Under the pieces are notes generated by a model, which saw only the letters and a program-made list of their open reading frames with translations, had not been told where the DNA came from and made no database searches. Shown piece after piece: positions 9,419 to 17,643 of a stretch of 64,000 nucleotides of DNA. Position 1 is the first letter of the stretch, and each line of letters begins with the position of its first letter. This DNA is from Bacteroidales bacterium. GTDB taxonomy: Bacteria > Bacteroidota > Bacteroidia > Bacteroidales > UBA932. The translations under genes were made by a program, and so were the position numbers. The DNA is taken from positions 1 through 64,000 of the forward strand of contig JAFYZX010000022.1 in NCBI GenBank assembly GCA_017548505.1, given 5' to 3'.

Positions 9419-11176
9419 ATGATTATGGCAGATTCCAGATTAATACAAAAGAAAGCGGTGCAGGCTTTGTTCTGCGCTGCTTTCTTGTTGCTGTGCGGGG
9501 TGGCCCGCTCTCAGGATAAGGGCGTGGACTATGACCGTCAGAAGGAGGTTACGGGCAGGTTTATCGTGCCTATTGAAACCTATAACGGTTTTGCCGGAAC
9601 ATACGGGGAACTCAGGGGAAACCATTTCCACTGTGGCCTGGATATGAGGACCAGCGGAGTGGTCGGCCGTAAAATCTATGCGGCAGACGACGGCTATGTC
9701 TCCAGAATCACAATCAGCCCTTGGGGGTACGGCAATATGATAGAGGTAACCCATCCGTCCGGTTACAGGACAATCTACGGCCATCTTCTGGGATTTGCGC
9801 CAAAATACAAGAAACTTGTCACTGAAAAGCAGTATGCCGAGGAGAGTTGGGGGCAGTATCTGGACTTTCCACCGGACAGCCTTCCGGTAAAAAGAGGGGA
9901 TCTGATAGCATATTCCGGCAATACGGGATCTTCCGGAGGCCCGCATCTTCATTTTGAGGTTCTGGACGAGAACGGTGTCCCTGTTAACCTGCAGATAACC
10001 CGTATTTTTAATCTTAAGGACAATGAAAGCCCTGTTCTCCGCGATATAAGAATCGTTGGATGCACTCCGTTTTACGGCACCCTTTATACTTTCCCGGTAA
10101 AAACGGAAGGAGACACGGTAAGGGTTCCGAAATCCTTCTACCTGGCAGTGGACTCATACGATGTGATGGCCGGAACTCCGGGTAAACTCGCGGTTTACAA
10201 GTATGAGACTTTTCTGGACGGGGAGAGCTTCTTCTCCTTTACAGAGGGCAACATCCCTTATTCAGACGGAAGATATATCGCGAGCCTTCTGGACCATCCA
10301 CTGAGAAGGGCTACGGGCCGCTATTTCGTGAAGACTCAGATAGATCCGAACAATGCTCTTTCAGACCGTATAACCGCAGAGAATGGGGGTATAGTCACTA
10401 TCGGCGATACTCTGGTCCATATAATAAAGGTTGAGGCTACGGATGTCTACGGCAACAAGACTGTAAAGGAAATGAGCGTAGTCCGCTGCGATTCCCTCTT
10501 TGCAGGAAGCGTTCCGTTTGCTCCGGAAGGGGAATTTGCCGCCTGGGACAGGGAGAACAAGTTTTTCTTCGATGGTCTGGCCGTAACAATCCCGGAGAAT
10601 GCGTTTTACCGCAGTGCATTCTTCAATGCCCGCAAGGTAAACGATTCCTACGCTCCTCAGAAAAACGTTCCGGCAATGAGCCCGCTTTGGCACATCGGTG
10701 ACGAGAATATTCCTCTGCACAAGTCCTTTACATTGACTCTTAAATGCAATATCCCTGCGATGTATCTCTCCAAGGCCGTTGTTGCAAGGGTTGGCCGCGG
10801 AGGCTCCCTTTCCTCCATTGGCGGCACCGTAAATGCCCTTACAGGGGAAATTACAGCCACCGCCGGATCTTTCGGGACGTTCTGCGTTACCGCTGATATG
10901 ACTCCTCCTGTAATCTCATTCAAATTCAAGGAAGGCGCTGCAATTAAGGGATCATCCGTGAAAATCGGGATAGATGACAGTATTTGTGGAATAAAGGAGT
11001 TTCGCTGCGAGATAGACGGGCATTGGGTAGTTGCCCCCCTGGACGGCAAGACCGCCACGGTGGAGATCCCGCTCCAGGATGCAAGGATTGCAAAGGGCAA
11101 GAAGCACCGGCTGAAGGTTACGGTAGAGGACAATGTGGGCAACAAGGCAACTGAATACAGAAATTTCACTTGGTAA
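9419..11176 (+). CDS. Secreted M23-family metallopeptidase with long C-terminal region
   Basis: Residues 1-31 form a signal peptide. An M23/LytM-type domain at about residues 40-190 has the zinc ligands H-F-H-C-G-L-D and H-L-H-F-E, as in LytM-like cell-wall endopeptidases. The remaining roughly 390 residues form beta-rich, Ig-like modules with no catalytic motif; the last one resembles a repeat around charged turns near the C-terminus. It may cleave peptidoglycan cross-links or act as a non-hydrolytic regulator. The start may be 9419 or the ATG two codons later. It lies just upstream of anmK, another wall-related gene. Confidence 0.87.
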   Translation: MIMADSRLIQKKAVQALFCAAFLLLCGVARSQDKGVDYDRQKEVTGRFIVPIETYNGFAGTYGELRGNHFHCGLDMRTSGVVGRKIYAADDGYVSRITISPWGYGNMIEVTHPSGYRTIYGHLLGFAPKYKKLVTEKQYAEESWGQYLDFPPDSLPVKRGDLIAYSGNTGSSGGPHLHFEVLDENGVPVNLQITRIFNLKDNESPVLRDIRIVGCTPFYGTLYTFPVKTEGDTVRVPKSFYLAVDSYDVMAGTPGKLAVYKYETFLDGESFFSFTEGNIPYSDGRYIASLLDHPLRRATGRYFVKTQIDPNNALSDRITAENGGIVTIGDTLVHIIKVEATDVYGNKTVKEMSVVRCDSLFAGSVPFAPEGEFAAWDRENKFFFDGLAVTIPENAFYRSAFFNARKVNDSYAPQKNVPAMSPLWHIGDENIPLHKSFTLTLKCNIPAMYLSKAVVARVGRGGSLSSIGGTVNALTGEITATAGSFGTFCVTADMTPPVISFKFKEGAAIKGSSVKIGIDDSICGIKEFRCEIDGHWVVAPLDGKTATVEIPLQDARIAKGKKHRLKVTVEDNVGNKATEYRNFTW

Positions 11177-11180
11177 TAAT

Positions 11181-12308
11181 ATGAAAAAGATATATGACTT
11201 TGACGGCGGAGTGGACATTATCGGCCTTATGAGCGGAACTTCGCTGGACGGGCTGGATATCTGCCTGGCCCGTTTTTTCCTCCGCGACGGGAAATGGTCT
11301 TACAAGACTCTCATTGCTGAGGATGAGAGTTATCCTGCAGAGCTTAAAGCGAGGCTTTCCCGTGCCCAGACAATGACTGCCGAGGAATATGCACTCCTGC
11401 ATTCCGATTACGGCCTGTATCTTGGAGAAAGAGTGAAGGCGTTTATGGAAAGGCACTCTCTGAGGGATATTGCGGCTATTGCTTCCCATGGCCAGACTGT
11501 GTTCCACCAGCCGCACCTCAGGTTTACGGGCCAGATTGGCAGCGGAGCCGGTATAGCCGCAATAAGCGGTGTGGACACAATCTGCGATTTCCGCACCACG
11601 GACGTGGCGCTTGGCGGCCAGGGAGCCCCGCTTGTCCCGGTCGGAGACAGAAATCTCTTCGGGGAATACGACTATTGTCTCAATATCGGCGGTTTTTCCA
11701 ACATTTCCTCAGAAGGAACCAGAAACGGCAAGGCTGTTAGGGTTGCCCACGACATTTCTCCTGTGAATTATGTCCTGAACCATTATACCCGCGGAATCGG
11801 GCTTGAATATGACAAAGACGGTGAGATTGCCCGCAGCGGCAGCATACATCGCGATCTTCTTAAGCAGCTTAACGCCCTTCCGTTCTATTCTATGGAAGGT
11901 CCTAAGTCCCTGGGCCGTGAATGGGTGGAAAACGAGGTTATTCCTCTGATAGAGGCTGCCAGGGGAGAGGGCGGCAATCCACTGTCCCTTGCAGACAAGC
12001 TGGCAACCTTCACCGAGCACGCTGCCTACCAGATTTCTCTGAACGTAAGGCAGAATAACGCAGAAAAGGCCAAGGTGCTTGTTACTGGAGGCGGGGCCTT
12101 CAACAAGTATCTCCTGGAAAGGATGTGTTTCAATGCTCCACATGCGCTGTTCATAGTTCCTGACGAGATTACCGTAAAGTTCAAGGAAGCCCTGATTTTC
12201 GCCTTCCTGGGAGCCCTCTATCTGGCGGACATGCCAAACTGCATGAGCAGCGTTACGGGTGCCGAATATGACTGCATTGGAGGCGCTATGTATAAAGCAG
12301 GCCGCTAG
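11181..12308 (+). CDS. anmK: Anhydro-N-acetylmuramic acid kinase
   Basis: AnmK phosphorylates and opens 1,6-anhydro-MurNAc during recycling of peptidoglycan fragments. The N-terminal G-L-M-S-G-T-S-L-D-G-L-D motif near residues 13-24 is diagnostic. Further on, G-G-Q-G-A-P-L-V-P and N-I-G-G-F-S-N are present, as is V-T-G-G-G-A-F-N-K near residue 300. At 375 aa it has normal length. I start at ATG 11181, just after the upstream stop, not at the earlier in-frame ATG inside the peptidase gene. Neighbouring a peptidoglycan hydrolase fits its role. Confidence 0.93.
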   Translation: MKKIYDFDGGVDIIGLMSGTSLDGLDICLARFFLRDGKWSYKTLIAEDESYPAELKARLSRAQTMTAEEYALLHSDYGLYLGERVKAFMERHSLRDIAAIASHGQTVFHQPHLRFTGQIGSGAGIAAISGVDTICDFRTTDVALGGQGAPLVPVGDRNLFGEYDYCLNIGGFSNISSEGTRNGKAVRVAHDISPVNYVLNHYTRGIGLEYDKDGEIARSGSIHRDLLKQLNALPFYSMEGPKSLGREWVENEVIPLIEAARGEGGNPLSLADKLATFTEHAAYQISLNVRQNNAEKAKVLVTGGGAFNKYLLERMCFNAPHALFIVPDEITVKFKEALIFAFLGALYLADMPNCMSSVTGAEYDCIGGAMYKAGR

Positions 12309-12330
12309 AAACGCTTTTTCTTCAGATATT

Positions 12331-12361
12331 TTTGGAAGTTTGCAAATAAGTTGTATTTTTG
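12331..12361 (+). promoter_or_regulatory. rplS promoter (TTTG-N19-TATTTTTG)
   Basis: TTTG at 12331-12334 and TATTTTTG at 12354-12361 are spaced by 19 bases, an exact Bacteroidota promoter. It gives a leader of about 105 nt before rplS. Confidence 0.65.
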
Positions 12362-12472
12362 CAGTCCCAAAACCGAAGGCAACCTCTTGTATAGGCCAAG
12401 GCGGCCGTAAGACACTGTAAAATTGGTTGATAGTGCTTTTGGTACAATGTTGCCGATTAAATTATTAAAGAA
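12362..12472 (+). promoter_or_regulatory. Possible structured leader of rplS (candidate autoregulatory element)
   Basis: The leader contains CCAAAA (12367-12372) complementary to TTTTGG (12437-12442), and GGCAAC (12378-12383) complementary to GTTGCC (12449-12454). The order of the arms makes the two helices cross, as in a pseudoknot. Between them GGCC-aaggc-GGCC (12394-12406) and CACT/AGTG (12413-12416, 12432-12435) can form hairpins. Ribosomal protein mRNAs often have such leaders for feedback control. The pairings are seen; the role is inferred. Confidence 0.4.
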
Positions 12473-12847
12473 ATGGACTTAATTAAAGTAGCTCAGGAGG
12501 CATTTGCCGGCGAGAAAAAAGAGTTCCCTGCATTCAAGGCAGGTGATACCGTAACCGTTACCTACAAGATCAAGGAGGGTGACAAGGAGAGACTTCAGAA
12601 CTTCAAGGGCGTATGCCTGCAGAGAAGGGGAGCCGGCCAGACCCAGACATTTACGGTTAGAAAGATATCCAACGGTGTAGGAGTTGAGAGGATATTCCCT
12701 CTGAATTCACCTTTCATCGAGAAGATCACCGTAGATAAGGTAGGTAAGGTTAGAAGGGCAAGAATCTTCTATCTCCGCGACCTGACCGGTAAGAAAGCTC
12801 GTATCAGAGAGAAGAGCTTCGCAAAGACAGAGAAAAAGGCTGAGTAA
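12473..12847 (+). CDS. rplS: 50S ribosomal protein L19
   Basis: L19 binds 23S rRNA at the interface between the large and small subunits. The sequence has the family segments F-K-A-G-D-T-V-T-V, the [12 protein letters not shown] stretch, I-F-P-L-N-S-P, and [10 protein letters not shown]. Its C-terminal tail is Lys-rich. At 124 aa it is normal. It has its own promoter and a long leader, and a tRNA gene follows. Confidence 0.95.
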   Translation: MDLIKVAQEAFAGEKKEFPAFKAGDTVTVTYKIKEGDKERLQNFKGVCLQRRGAGQTQTFTVRKISNGVGVERIFPLNSPFIEKITVDKVGKVRRARIFYLRDLTGKKARIREKSFAKTEKKAE

Positions 12848-12859
12848 TCGGCCTCAACC

Positions 12860-12933
12860 GGCTCCGTAGCTCAATTGAATAGAGCATCTGACTACGGATC
12901 AGAAGGTTGCAGGTTTGAGCCCTGCCGGAGTCA
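12860..12933 (+). tRNA. tRNA-Arg (ACG)
   Basis: A full cloverleaf can be drawn over 74 nt. The acceptor stem GGCTCCG pairs with CGGAGTC at 12926-12932 with one G-T pair, and the D arm follows TA. The anticodon stem CTGA/TCAG region encloses the loop with anticodon ACG, read as inosine-CG for Arg CGN codons. The T arm is present; CCA is not encoded. Confidence 0.92.
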
Positions 12934-12940
12934 CAAAAAA

Positions 12941-12967
12941 GGATGGTCAAAAGGCCATCCTTTTTTT
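12941..12967 (+). terminator. Intrinsic terminator after tRNA-Arg
   Basis: GGATGG (12941-12946) pairs with CCATCC (12955-12960) and is followed by seven T bases. It ends the rplS/tRNA transcript. Confidence 0.85.
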
Positions 12968-12999
12968 GTTTTCCTTTACAGGAATCTACCTTGCAAAAA

Positions 13000-13073
13000 C
13001 TCTACAATCGCGTTTTTAAAACCCTACAAAATGCGCTTTAGATGCATTATTATAGGGTTTTGAACTCTACAAT
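13000..13073 (+). promoter_or_regulatory. Repeated CYCTACAAW elements and an inverted repeat upstream of the phosphate locus
   Basis: CTCTACAAT occurs at 13000-13008 and again at 13065-13073, and a variant CCCTACAAA lies at 13022-13030. The first two starts are 22 bp apart, two helical turns. AAAACCCTA (13018-13026) is also repeated in inverted form as TAGGGTTTT (13053-13061). The last copy ends 26 bp before the -7 box at 13099, overlapping the -33 region as activator sites do. This looks like an operator, possibly a Pho-box analogue; the regulator is not known. Confidence 0.45.
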
Positions 13074-13098
13074 GGGTATTTTATATATTCTATTTGCC

Positions 13099-13106
13099 TA
13101 TATTTG
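13099..13106 (+). promoter_or_regulatory. Promoter -7 box of the DUF47/phosphate operon
   Basis: TATATTTG is an exact TAnnTTTG match 27 bases before the DUF47 start. No good TTTG is present at -33, which would fit a promoter that needs an activator bound at the repeats just upstream. Confidence 0.55.
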
Positions 13107-13133
13107 TTGTTAGAAATAGCAAATGGAATATTT

Positions 13134-13793
13134 ATGGGTATAACAGATATCTTTTCCAGGAAATCAGGCAGGCTCGAAAAGAGCATAGGCGGCCTGATGG
13201 AGATAGTGGACCAGTCCCTGCTGGTATTCAGGGAGGGAGTCAAGAACTATCTCTATGAAGATGAGGAGAGTTTTGCGGAGAATCTTGGGAAGATGGCTAA
13301 CCTGGAAGCGGAAGCATCTTCCCGTGTCAAGGAAATCGAGAATATTCTCTACTCAAGAGGTTATCTGATCCGTTCCAGGGGAGACATCATGAGGCTTCTG
13401 GAGAGATTCGACCATATTTTCATCATTATAACCACGGACCTCATCCAGTTCGAGATAGAGTCTCCGAAGATACCTTCCGAGCTGAAAAGAGAATATGTCA
13501 AGCTCAGCGAACTGGCTGCGATGGCTGCCGAGAGCACAATTCCTGGCACAAATGCCTATTTCACATCGCCGCATTCCGTGGCTGAAACTACGGCCAGGGT
13601 ATATTTTTATGAAAAGGAGGCAGTAAAGCTCTCCCAGTCCATAAAGAGGACGGTTTTCCACAATATGGACAACCTCAAGCTCAGCGAGAAGTTCCACTTG
13701 AGATATTTTGCGCTGCATATCGAGGATCTGGCAAAGGCTGCCGTAAAGGTGGCCGAGCAGCTATCTGTAATGACTATCAAACGAGCCCTCTAA
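13134..13793 (+). CDS. DUF47 / TIGR00153-family PhoU-like protein
   Basis: This 219-aa, all-helical cytoplasmic protein has the features of the DUF47 family, whose members resemble PhoU and are usually encoded beside PiT phosphate transporters. It contains the typical opening with Phe-Ser-Arg-Lys, the E-x-E-A-x-x-x-V-K-E-I-E helix around residue 70 and the central R-G-D-I-M-R-L-L-E-R-F-D-H-I segment. I start at ATG 13134; the earlier in-frame start at 13104 lies within the promoter. The next gene begins right after its stop and encodes a PiT-like protein, the standard DUF47 partner, here modified into a fusion. Confidence 0.88.
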   Translation: MGITDIFSRKSGRLEKSIGGLMEIVDQSLLVFREGVKNYLYEDEESFAENLGKMANLEAEASSRVKEIENILYSRGYLIRSRGDIMRLLERFDHIFIIITTDLIQFEIESPKIPSELKREYVKLSELAAMAAESTIPGTNAYFTSPHSVAETTARVYFYEKEAVKLSQSIKRTVFHNMDNLKLSEKFHLRYFALHIEDLAKAAVKVAEQLSVMTIKRAL

Positions 13794-15398
13794 ATGGAAT
13801 CCCTCCTTTACATAATCCTTTCCGTGCTGTTTGCCGGAGTGATGCTGATGCTTCTGGATCTGCCATATATAAGCGGAAGCATTCTGGCATCCGGTGCCGG
13901 AGAAAGGATTGCTGTAAGGATTCTGATGCCGGTTCTTCTTCTGGGAGGCCTTGTCCTTCCTATAATCTTTCCGGAATACTTTAGCCAGATGACATCCGGA
14001 CTAATGAGGCCGGAGAATGTATGCAATGTGCTTCCTGTGGGTATTGCTACGGCCGTTACGGCTATCATAGTGCTGGGCTTCAGCCGCTATGCCGCCGTAC
14101 CGTTTGCATTTGTGGCATCCGTTGCCGGAATGGGGCTGGCTTGCGGAAATGTTTTGACTTTTGGGGAAGCGATGCCGTATGTTATTTCCTGGATTGCGGC
14201 TCCATTGCTTTGTGCACTGGTTTCTGCAGGCATATATGCCTTCTTTGCTTTTGCAGGAAGAAGGCACAAGACACATCTGGCGCGGTCCGAGGGACGGTAT
14301 CTTGACGCCGCAACATTTGTTGCGATTTTGCTTCTGCCCGTAGTTGCCGCCAATAACTCGCTTGTTTTAGGTTTCCTTCCTTCATCTTTAGGAGAGATTG
14401 CGGTCTGGGTGACTTTAGGATGCGCCCTTGCAATACTTCCGTTTGTGCTCAGGCACATAACAATGAGCAAATGGAACATCGCCGATTATGAGCTTGATAC
14501 TAATCCGCAGTCAATTATCAGCCTTATGCTGGGTATGCTGGCTTGCTTTGCACTGTTCTCCAGCCCGATTCCTGGCAAGATAGGTTTGGCGGCCACTCCG
14601 CTTCCTGCAGGAACACTGTATTTGGCTGCCCTGGCTGGCATAAGCCTTTTCAGCAAACGCACACTTGTTGACGGTCCAAATCTGCTGAAGGGAATCGTCT
14701 CTACATATATTTCTCCGGTGCTGGCATTCCTGCTGTCTTTCTCCCTGGGAAGGGTTATGGACGGGGCACTCACGGGCACATTCATTGTTCTTGGAATAAT
14801 TATACTGATTGCCGGTGTGGTAATCTATATGAGGGTGCAGAGCCGCAGGATTATTAATCAGCAGATTGCGCGTGCGCATGAGCAGCAGGTTTATTCCACG
14901 AGGAAATCCCTTTCCGCACTGGAAGTCAGGGCGGAGATGACAGAGAAAGACCTTCTAAATAAACTGGATGTCAAGCGCAAGGAACTTGTGGACTTTGCCA
15001 TGGGAATCAGCGACCAGAAAGATTATATGGAAAATGTGCTGGAGCAGCTCAAACAGGTGCGCACGGCAAAAGAGGGGGCCGAGAAGGACGCCAGGACTGA
15101 CGAATTGCTCAGGTCGCTGAGGGAAAGGATGTATTTCACAAGGGAGATGAACGACTTCTACGCCCGTAGCGAAGAGCTCCACAAGGACTTCAACGAGCGT
15201 CTGGCGGAAAGTTTCCCTAACCTTACAGAGAACGAGCGTAAGCTTGCCAACCTGCTCAGGCAGGGTTTCTCAAGCAAGTATATCGCATCGCTGATGAATA
15301 TAACTCCCAAAAGTGTAGAAATAAACCGCTATCGCCTCAGGGCCAAACTGGGCCTGACACGCAGCGAAAACCTTATAAATTTCATTAAATCAATTTAA
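13794..15398 (+). CDS. Degenerate PiT-like membrane domain fused to a coiled coil and LuxR-type HTH
   Basis: The first roughly 345 residues form about ten membrane helices. By eye they align with PiT phosphate transporters: the segment running from the Val-Pro-Phe-Ala-Phe helix through S-W-I-A-A-P-L-L matches the PiT G-L-P-x-S-S-S-H helix and its following S-x-x-x-S-P-L/I-x-G helix. Both PiT signature motifs of the type G-A/F-N-D-x-A-N are missing. About residues 345-465 are strongly charged and helical, a probable coiled coil. Residues 465-534 are a LuxR/GerE-type helix-turn-helix containing L-T-x-N-E-R-K-L-A, S-S-K-Y-I-A-S-L-M-N-I and S-V-E-I-N-R-Y-R-L-R-A-K-L. I infer a membrane-bound transcription regulator that senses phosphate or its transport state. 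It follows the DUF47 gene without a gap. Confidence 0.75.
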   Translation: MESLLYIILSVLFAGVMLMLLDLPYISGSILASGAGERIAVRILMPVLLLGGLVLPIIFPEYFSQMTSGLMRPENVCNVLPVGIATAVTAIIVLGFSRYAAVPFAFVASVAGMGLACGNVLTFGEAMPYVISWIAAPLLCALVSAGIYAFFAFAGRRHKTHLARSEGRYLDAATFVAILLLPVVAANNSLVLGFLPSSLGEIAVWVTLGCALAILPFVLRHITMSKWNIADYELDTNPQSIISLMLGMLACFALFSSPIPGKIGLAATPLPAGTLYLAALAGISLFSKRTLVDGPNLLKGIVSTYISPVLAFLLSFSLGRVMDGALTGTFIVLGIIILIAGVVIYMRVQSRRIINQQIARAHEQQVYSTRKSLSALEVRAEMTEKDLLNKLDVKRKELVDFAMGISDQKDYMENVLEQLKQVRTAKEGAEKDARTDELLRSLRERMYFTREMNDFYARSEELHKDFNERLAESFPNLTENERKLANLLRQGFSSKYIASLMNITPKSVEINRYRLRAKLGLTRSENLINFIKSI

Positions 15399-15426
15399 TC
15401 TTTATTAACACCTTTAATTAACTACT

Positions 15427-16794
15427 ATGCGTAAAACATTATTATTACTGGCGATTTCAGTTCTGGCAGTCCAGACAGTATTCGCCCAGGAGAACGTAAA
15501 GCGCAACCAGTACGGAGTAGCCGTCAAGTCAGACAAACTCGACGTTGAGGCTCAGGACGGTATCTTGGTGCTTGAATCTCCTACCAGCGCCTACAAGCTC
15601 TGGTTCGACACCCGTATCCAGGCTGACGGAGCAGTGTTCTTCGGTCAGGACAAGGATTACGACAAGATCGGTAACGCAACCAGCATCCGCCGCGCCCGTT
15701 TTGCCATCAAGGGTCAGCTTAACGAGAGCTGGTACGGAGAGTTCGATATGGACCTCGCAGACGGTCTGATAGAACTCAAGGACGCTATCGTACGTTACAC
15801 CGGAGTTCCAAACCTGGATCTTCAGGCAGGTAACTTTAAGGAGAATTTCTCAATCCAGCGTAACACAACTTCCCGTTACCTCCAGTTCATGGAGAGGCCA
15901 ATGGTTACTTCCGCTCTGGCTCCTAGCCGCCATCTCGGTATCAACGCCAAGTATGCAAAGGACTGGTTCTGGGGATCTCTCGGTGCTTTCACCCAGGAAG
16001 TTGCAGGTGCAGAGGAAGAAGGTTATGTAAAGGATAACAACAAGGATTATGGCCGCAACACCGGTTACTCAATTACCGGTAAGGTTGTTTTCCGCCCTCT
16101 CTACAAGATGCAGGACGCAAGTCTGCACATCGGTTTTGCAGGATCTTACCGCAGGGCTCTGACCAGCGTAGATCCTAAGGAGTTCGGAACATACCGTGCA
16201 AGCGCACGTAACTCCACAAGCCTCAACCGCAAGAAGTATATCGATACCGATGCGCTCCCTGGATTCTCCCACAATTTCCTGTGGACAGTTGAGGTTGCAG
16301 GTCACTATCAGGGACTCCGCTACGAGACCGCATACATCGGTGACAACGTTCATTTCCACAAGAGTGCAGCAGACAACAAGACCAAGAACTTTGGCGGATG
16401 GTATGCCCAGGCAGGTTACCTTCTGTTCGGCGGAAGCCAGAACTATGATGCCAACGGCGGCAAGTACACCAAGGTTAACCGTGGACAGAAGTGGGGCGAT
16501 ATCGAGCTTTGCGCACGCTACGAGTACTGCGACCTCAACAACGCCAACATTTACGGTGGTGCTGCAGAGGCTTACACAGTAGGTCTGAACTGGCTGGTTA
16601 ACAATAACGTGAAGATTATGGTCAACTACCAGTACAACAACAACGACCGTTATGCAAACGGCAAGGGCAAACTCTTTGTTGGCCACGATGCCGCTGGAAA
16701 ACCAACCAAGGACTACACCAAGGTTGTAGAGGGTAACAAGAAGGCAGGCGTTGACTACCACATGCTTGCAATCCGTTTTGAGGTTGACTTCTAA
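15427..16794 (+). CDS. OprO/OprP-family outer-membrane porin
   Basis: A signal peptide (1-20, ending Phe-Ala before Gln) precedes a 16-strand-type beta barrel with alternating aromatic residues and a C-terminal Phe (Glu-Val-Asp-Phe). The segments R-R-A-R-F-A-I-K-G and W-Y-G-E-F-D-M-D are characteristic of phosphate/pyrophosphate-selective porins O and P. Codon use is strongly biased to C-ending codons, as in highly expressed genes. It follows the DUF47/PiT-LuxR pair and precedes polyphosphate-type enzymes, so passage of phosphate or polyphosphate is the likely role. Substrate choice is inference. Confidence 0.85.
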   Translation: MRKTLLLLAISVLAVQTVFAQENVKRNQYGVAVKSDKLDVEAQDGILVLESPTSAYKLWFDTRIQADGAVFFGQDKDYDKIGNATSIRRARFAIKGQLNESWYGEFDMDLADGLIELKDAIVRYTGVPNLDLQAGNFKENFSIQRNTTSRYLQFMERPMVTSALAPSRHLGINAKYAKDWFWGSLGAFTQEVAGAEEEGYVKDNNKDYGRNTGYSITGKVVFRPLYKMQDASLHIGFAGSYRRALTSVDPKEFGTYRASARNSTSLNRKKYIDTDALPGFSHNFLWTVEVAGHYQGLRYETAYIGDNVHFHKSAADNKTKNFGGWYAQAGYLLFGGSQNYDANGGKYTKVNRGQKWGDIELCARYEYCDLNNANIYGGAAEAYTVGLNWLVNNNVKIMVNYQYNNNDRYANGKGKLFVGHDAAGKPTKDYTKVVEGNKKAGVDYHMLAIRFEVDF

Positions 16795-16808
16795 AATTGA
16801 CAGAGATT

Positions 16809-17624
16809 ATGAAAAAGATATTTTTAGCTGCATTTGCATTTTTGTTTGCTTTCACATCTTGCGTTAAGGACGAAATGTATCCTTACCCAACCATAGCAGA
16901 CATTTCCAACACCATCGCATACGATGAGACAGAGGATGTTACTGTTACGGCTCTCGTAACCGCATTCGTTGATATTCAGGAAGTTAATCTTTTCTACAAG
17001 ACAGGCAGCTCTGCCGCTCAGAAAGTTAAGATGACCGCTTCCGGCAACACTTACACCGGAGTTATCCCAGCCATGCCGATGGGAACAGAGGTTACTTATT
17101 ACATTGAGGCTGCCACCAGTGGCGGAACCACCACTTCACCGGAAGGCAAGTACACTGTAGGAGTAATTCCTATCGACTTTACTCCATTGAAGCTCAACGA
17201 GCTTAACGGAAACGACAAGTTCATCGAGATTATCAACACCGGATCTTTTCCTATTAACATCAAGGGCATCAAGATTTTCAAGGATACCAAGGATGTATGG
17301 ACCGGTCCTAACCGCGATCTGGACGCAGGTGCGTTCCTGCTTCTCTACAGCGAGGACGTTGTAGGTTCAGGCGGAGCTCACGAGGGGTATGATCCTGAAC
17401 TCGTATTCACTTCCGGTCTTTCTGCAAAGAAGGCTGTAAGGGTACAGCTCACCGATCCTGTCAAGAAAGATCTGGACGACTTCAACCTTGTAACCGTATC
17501 CAAGACAGCTCCTGCTTCCTACAGCCGTGTTCCTGACGGAACAGGTAACTGGTTCTTCACTCCTGGCACTCCAGGCGCAAAGAACTCTACAGATAATTCA
17601 GACCCTGTAACCGGACTTATGTAA
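16809..17624 (+). CDS. Lipoprotein with a lamin-tail-like domain
   Basis: The signal peptide ends in a lipobox-like Phe-Thr-Ser-Cys with Cys near residue 18. Residues 30-120 form a beta-sandwich-like part, and about 130-260 resemble the LTD (lamin tail) fold: L-K-L-N-E-L-N-G-N-D-K-F-I-E-I-I-N is the usual first strand pair, followed by G-x-x-I-F-K-D and a Gly-rich turn. LTD domains in secreted bacterial proteins are thought to bind or tether; they are not enzymes. I start at ATG 16809, as the upstream TTG gives only four more residues. It lies between the porin and the triphosphate-tunnel genes, so it may work at the outer membrane with the porin. Confidence 0.78.
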   Translation: MKKIFLAAFAFLFAFTSCVKDEMYPYPTIADISNTIAYDETEDVTVTALVTAFVDIQEVNLFYKTGSSAAQKVKMTASGNTYTGVIPAMPMGTEVTYYIEAATSGGTTTSPEGKYTVGVIPIDFTPLKLNELNGNDKFIEIINTGSFPINIKGIKIFKDTKDVWTGPNRDLDAGAFLLLYSEDVVGSGGAHEGYDPELVFTSGLSAKKAVRVQLTDPVKKDLDDFNLVTVSKTAPASYSRVPDGTGNWFFTPGTPGAKNSTDNSDPVTGLM

Positions 17625-17643
17625 TTCTTAAATATTCAACGAT

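Noticed and set aside
12875..13063. A 62-codon ORF over the tRNA-Arg and its terminator
   Set aside because: It overlaps a clear tRNA and terminator and has no protein-like features.
13794..15398. Calling this gene a functional PiT phosphate transporter
   Set aside because: Both N-D-x-A-N signatures are missing and an HTH is fused to it, so a sensor role is more likely.
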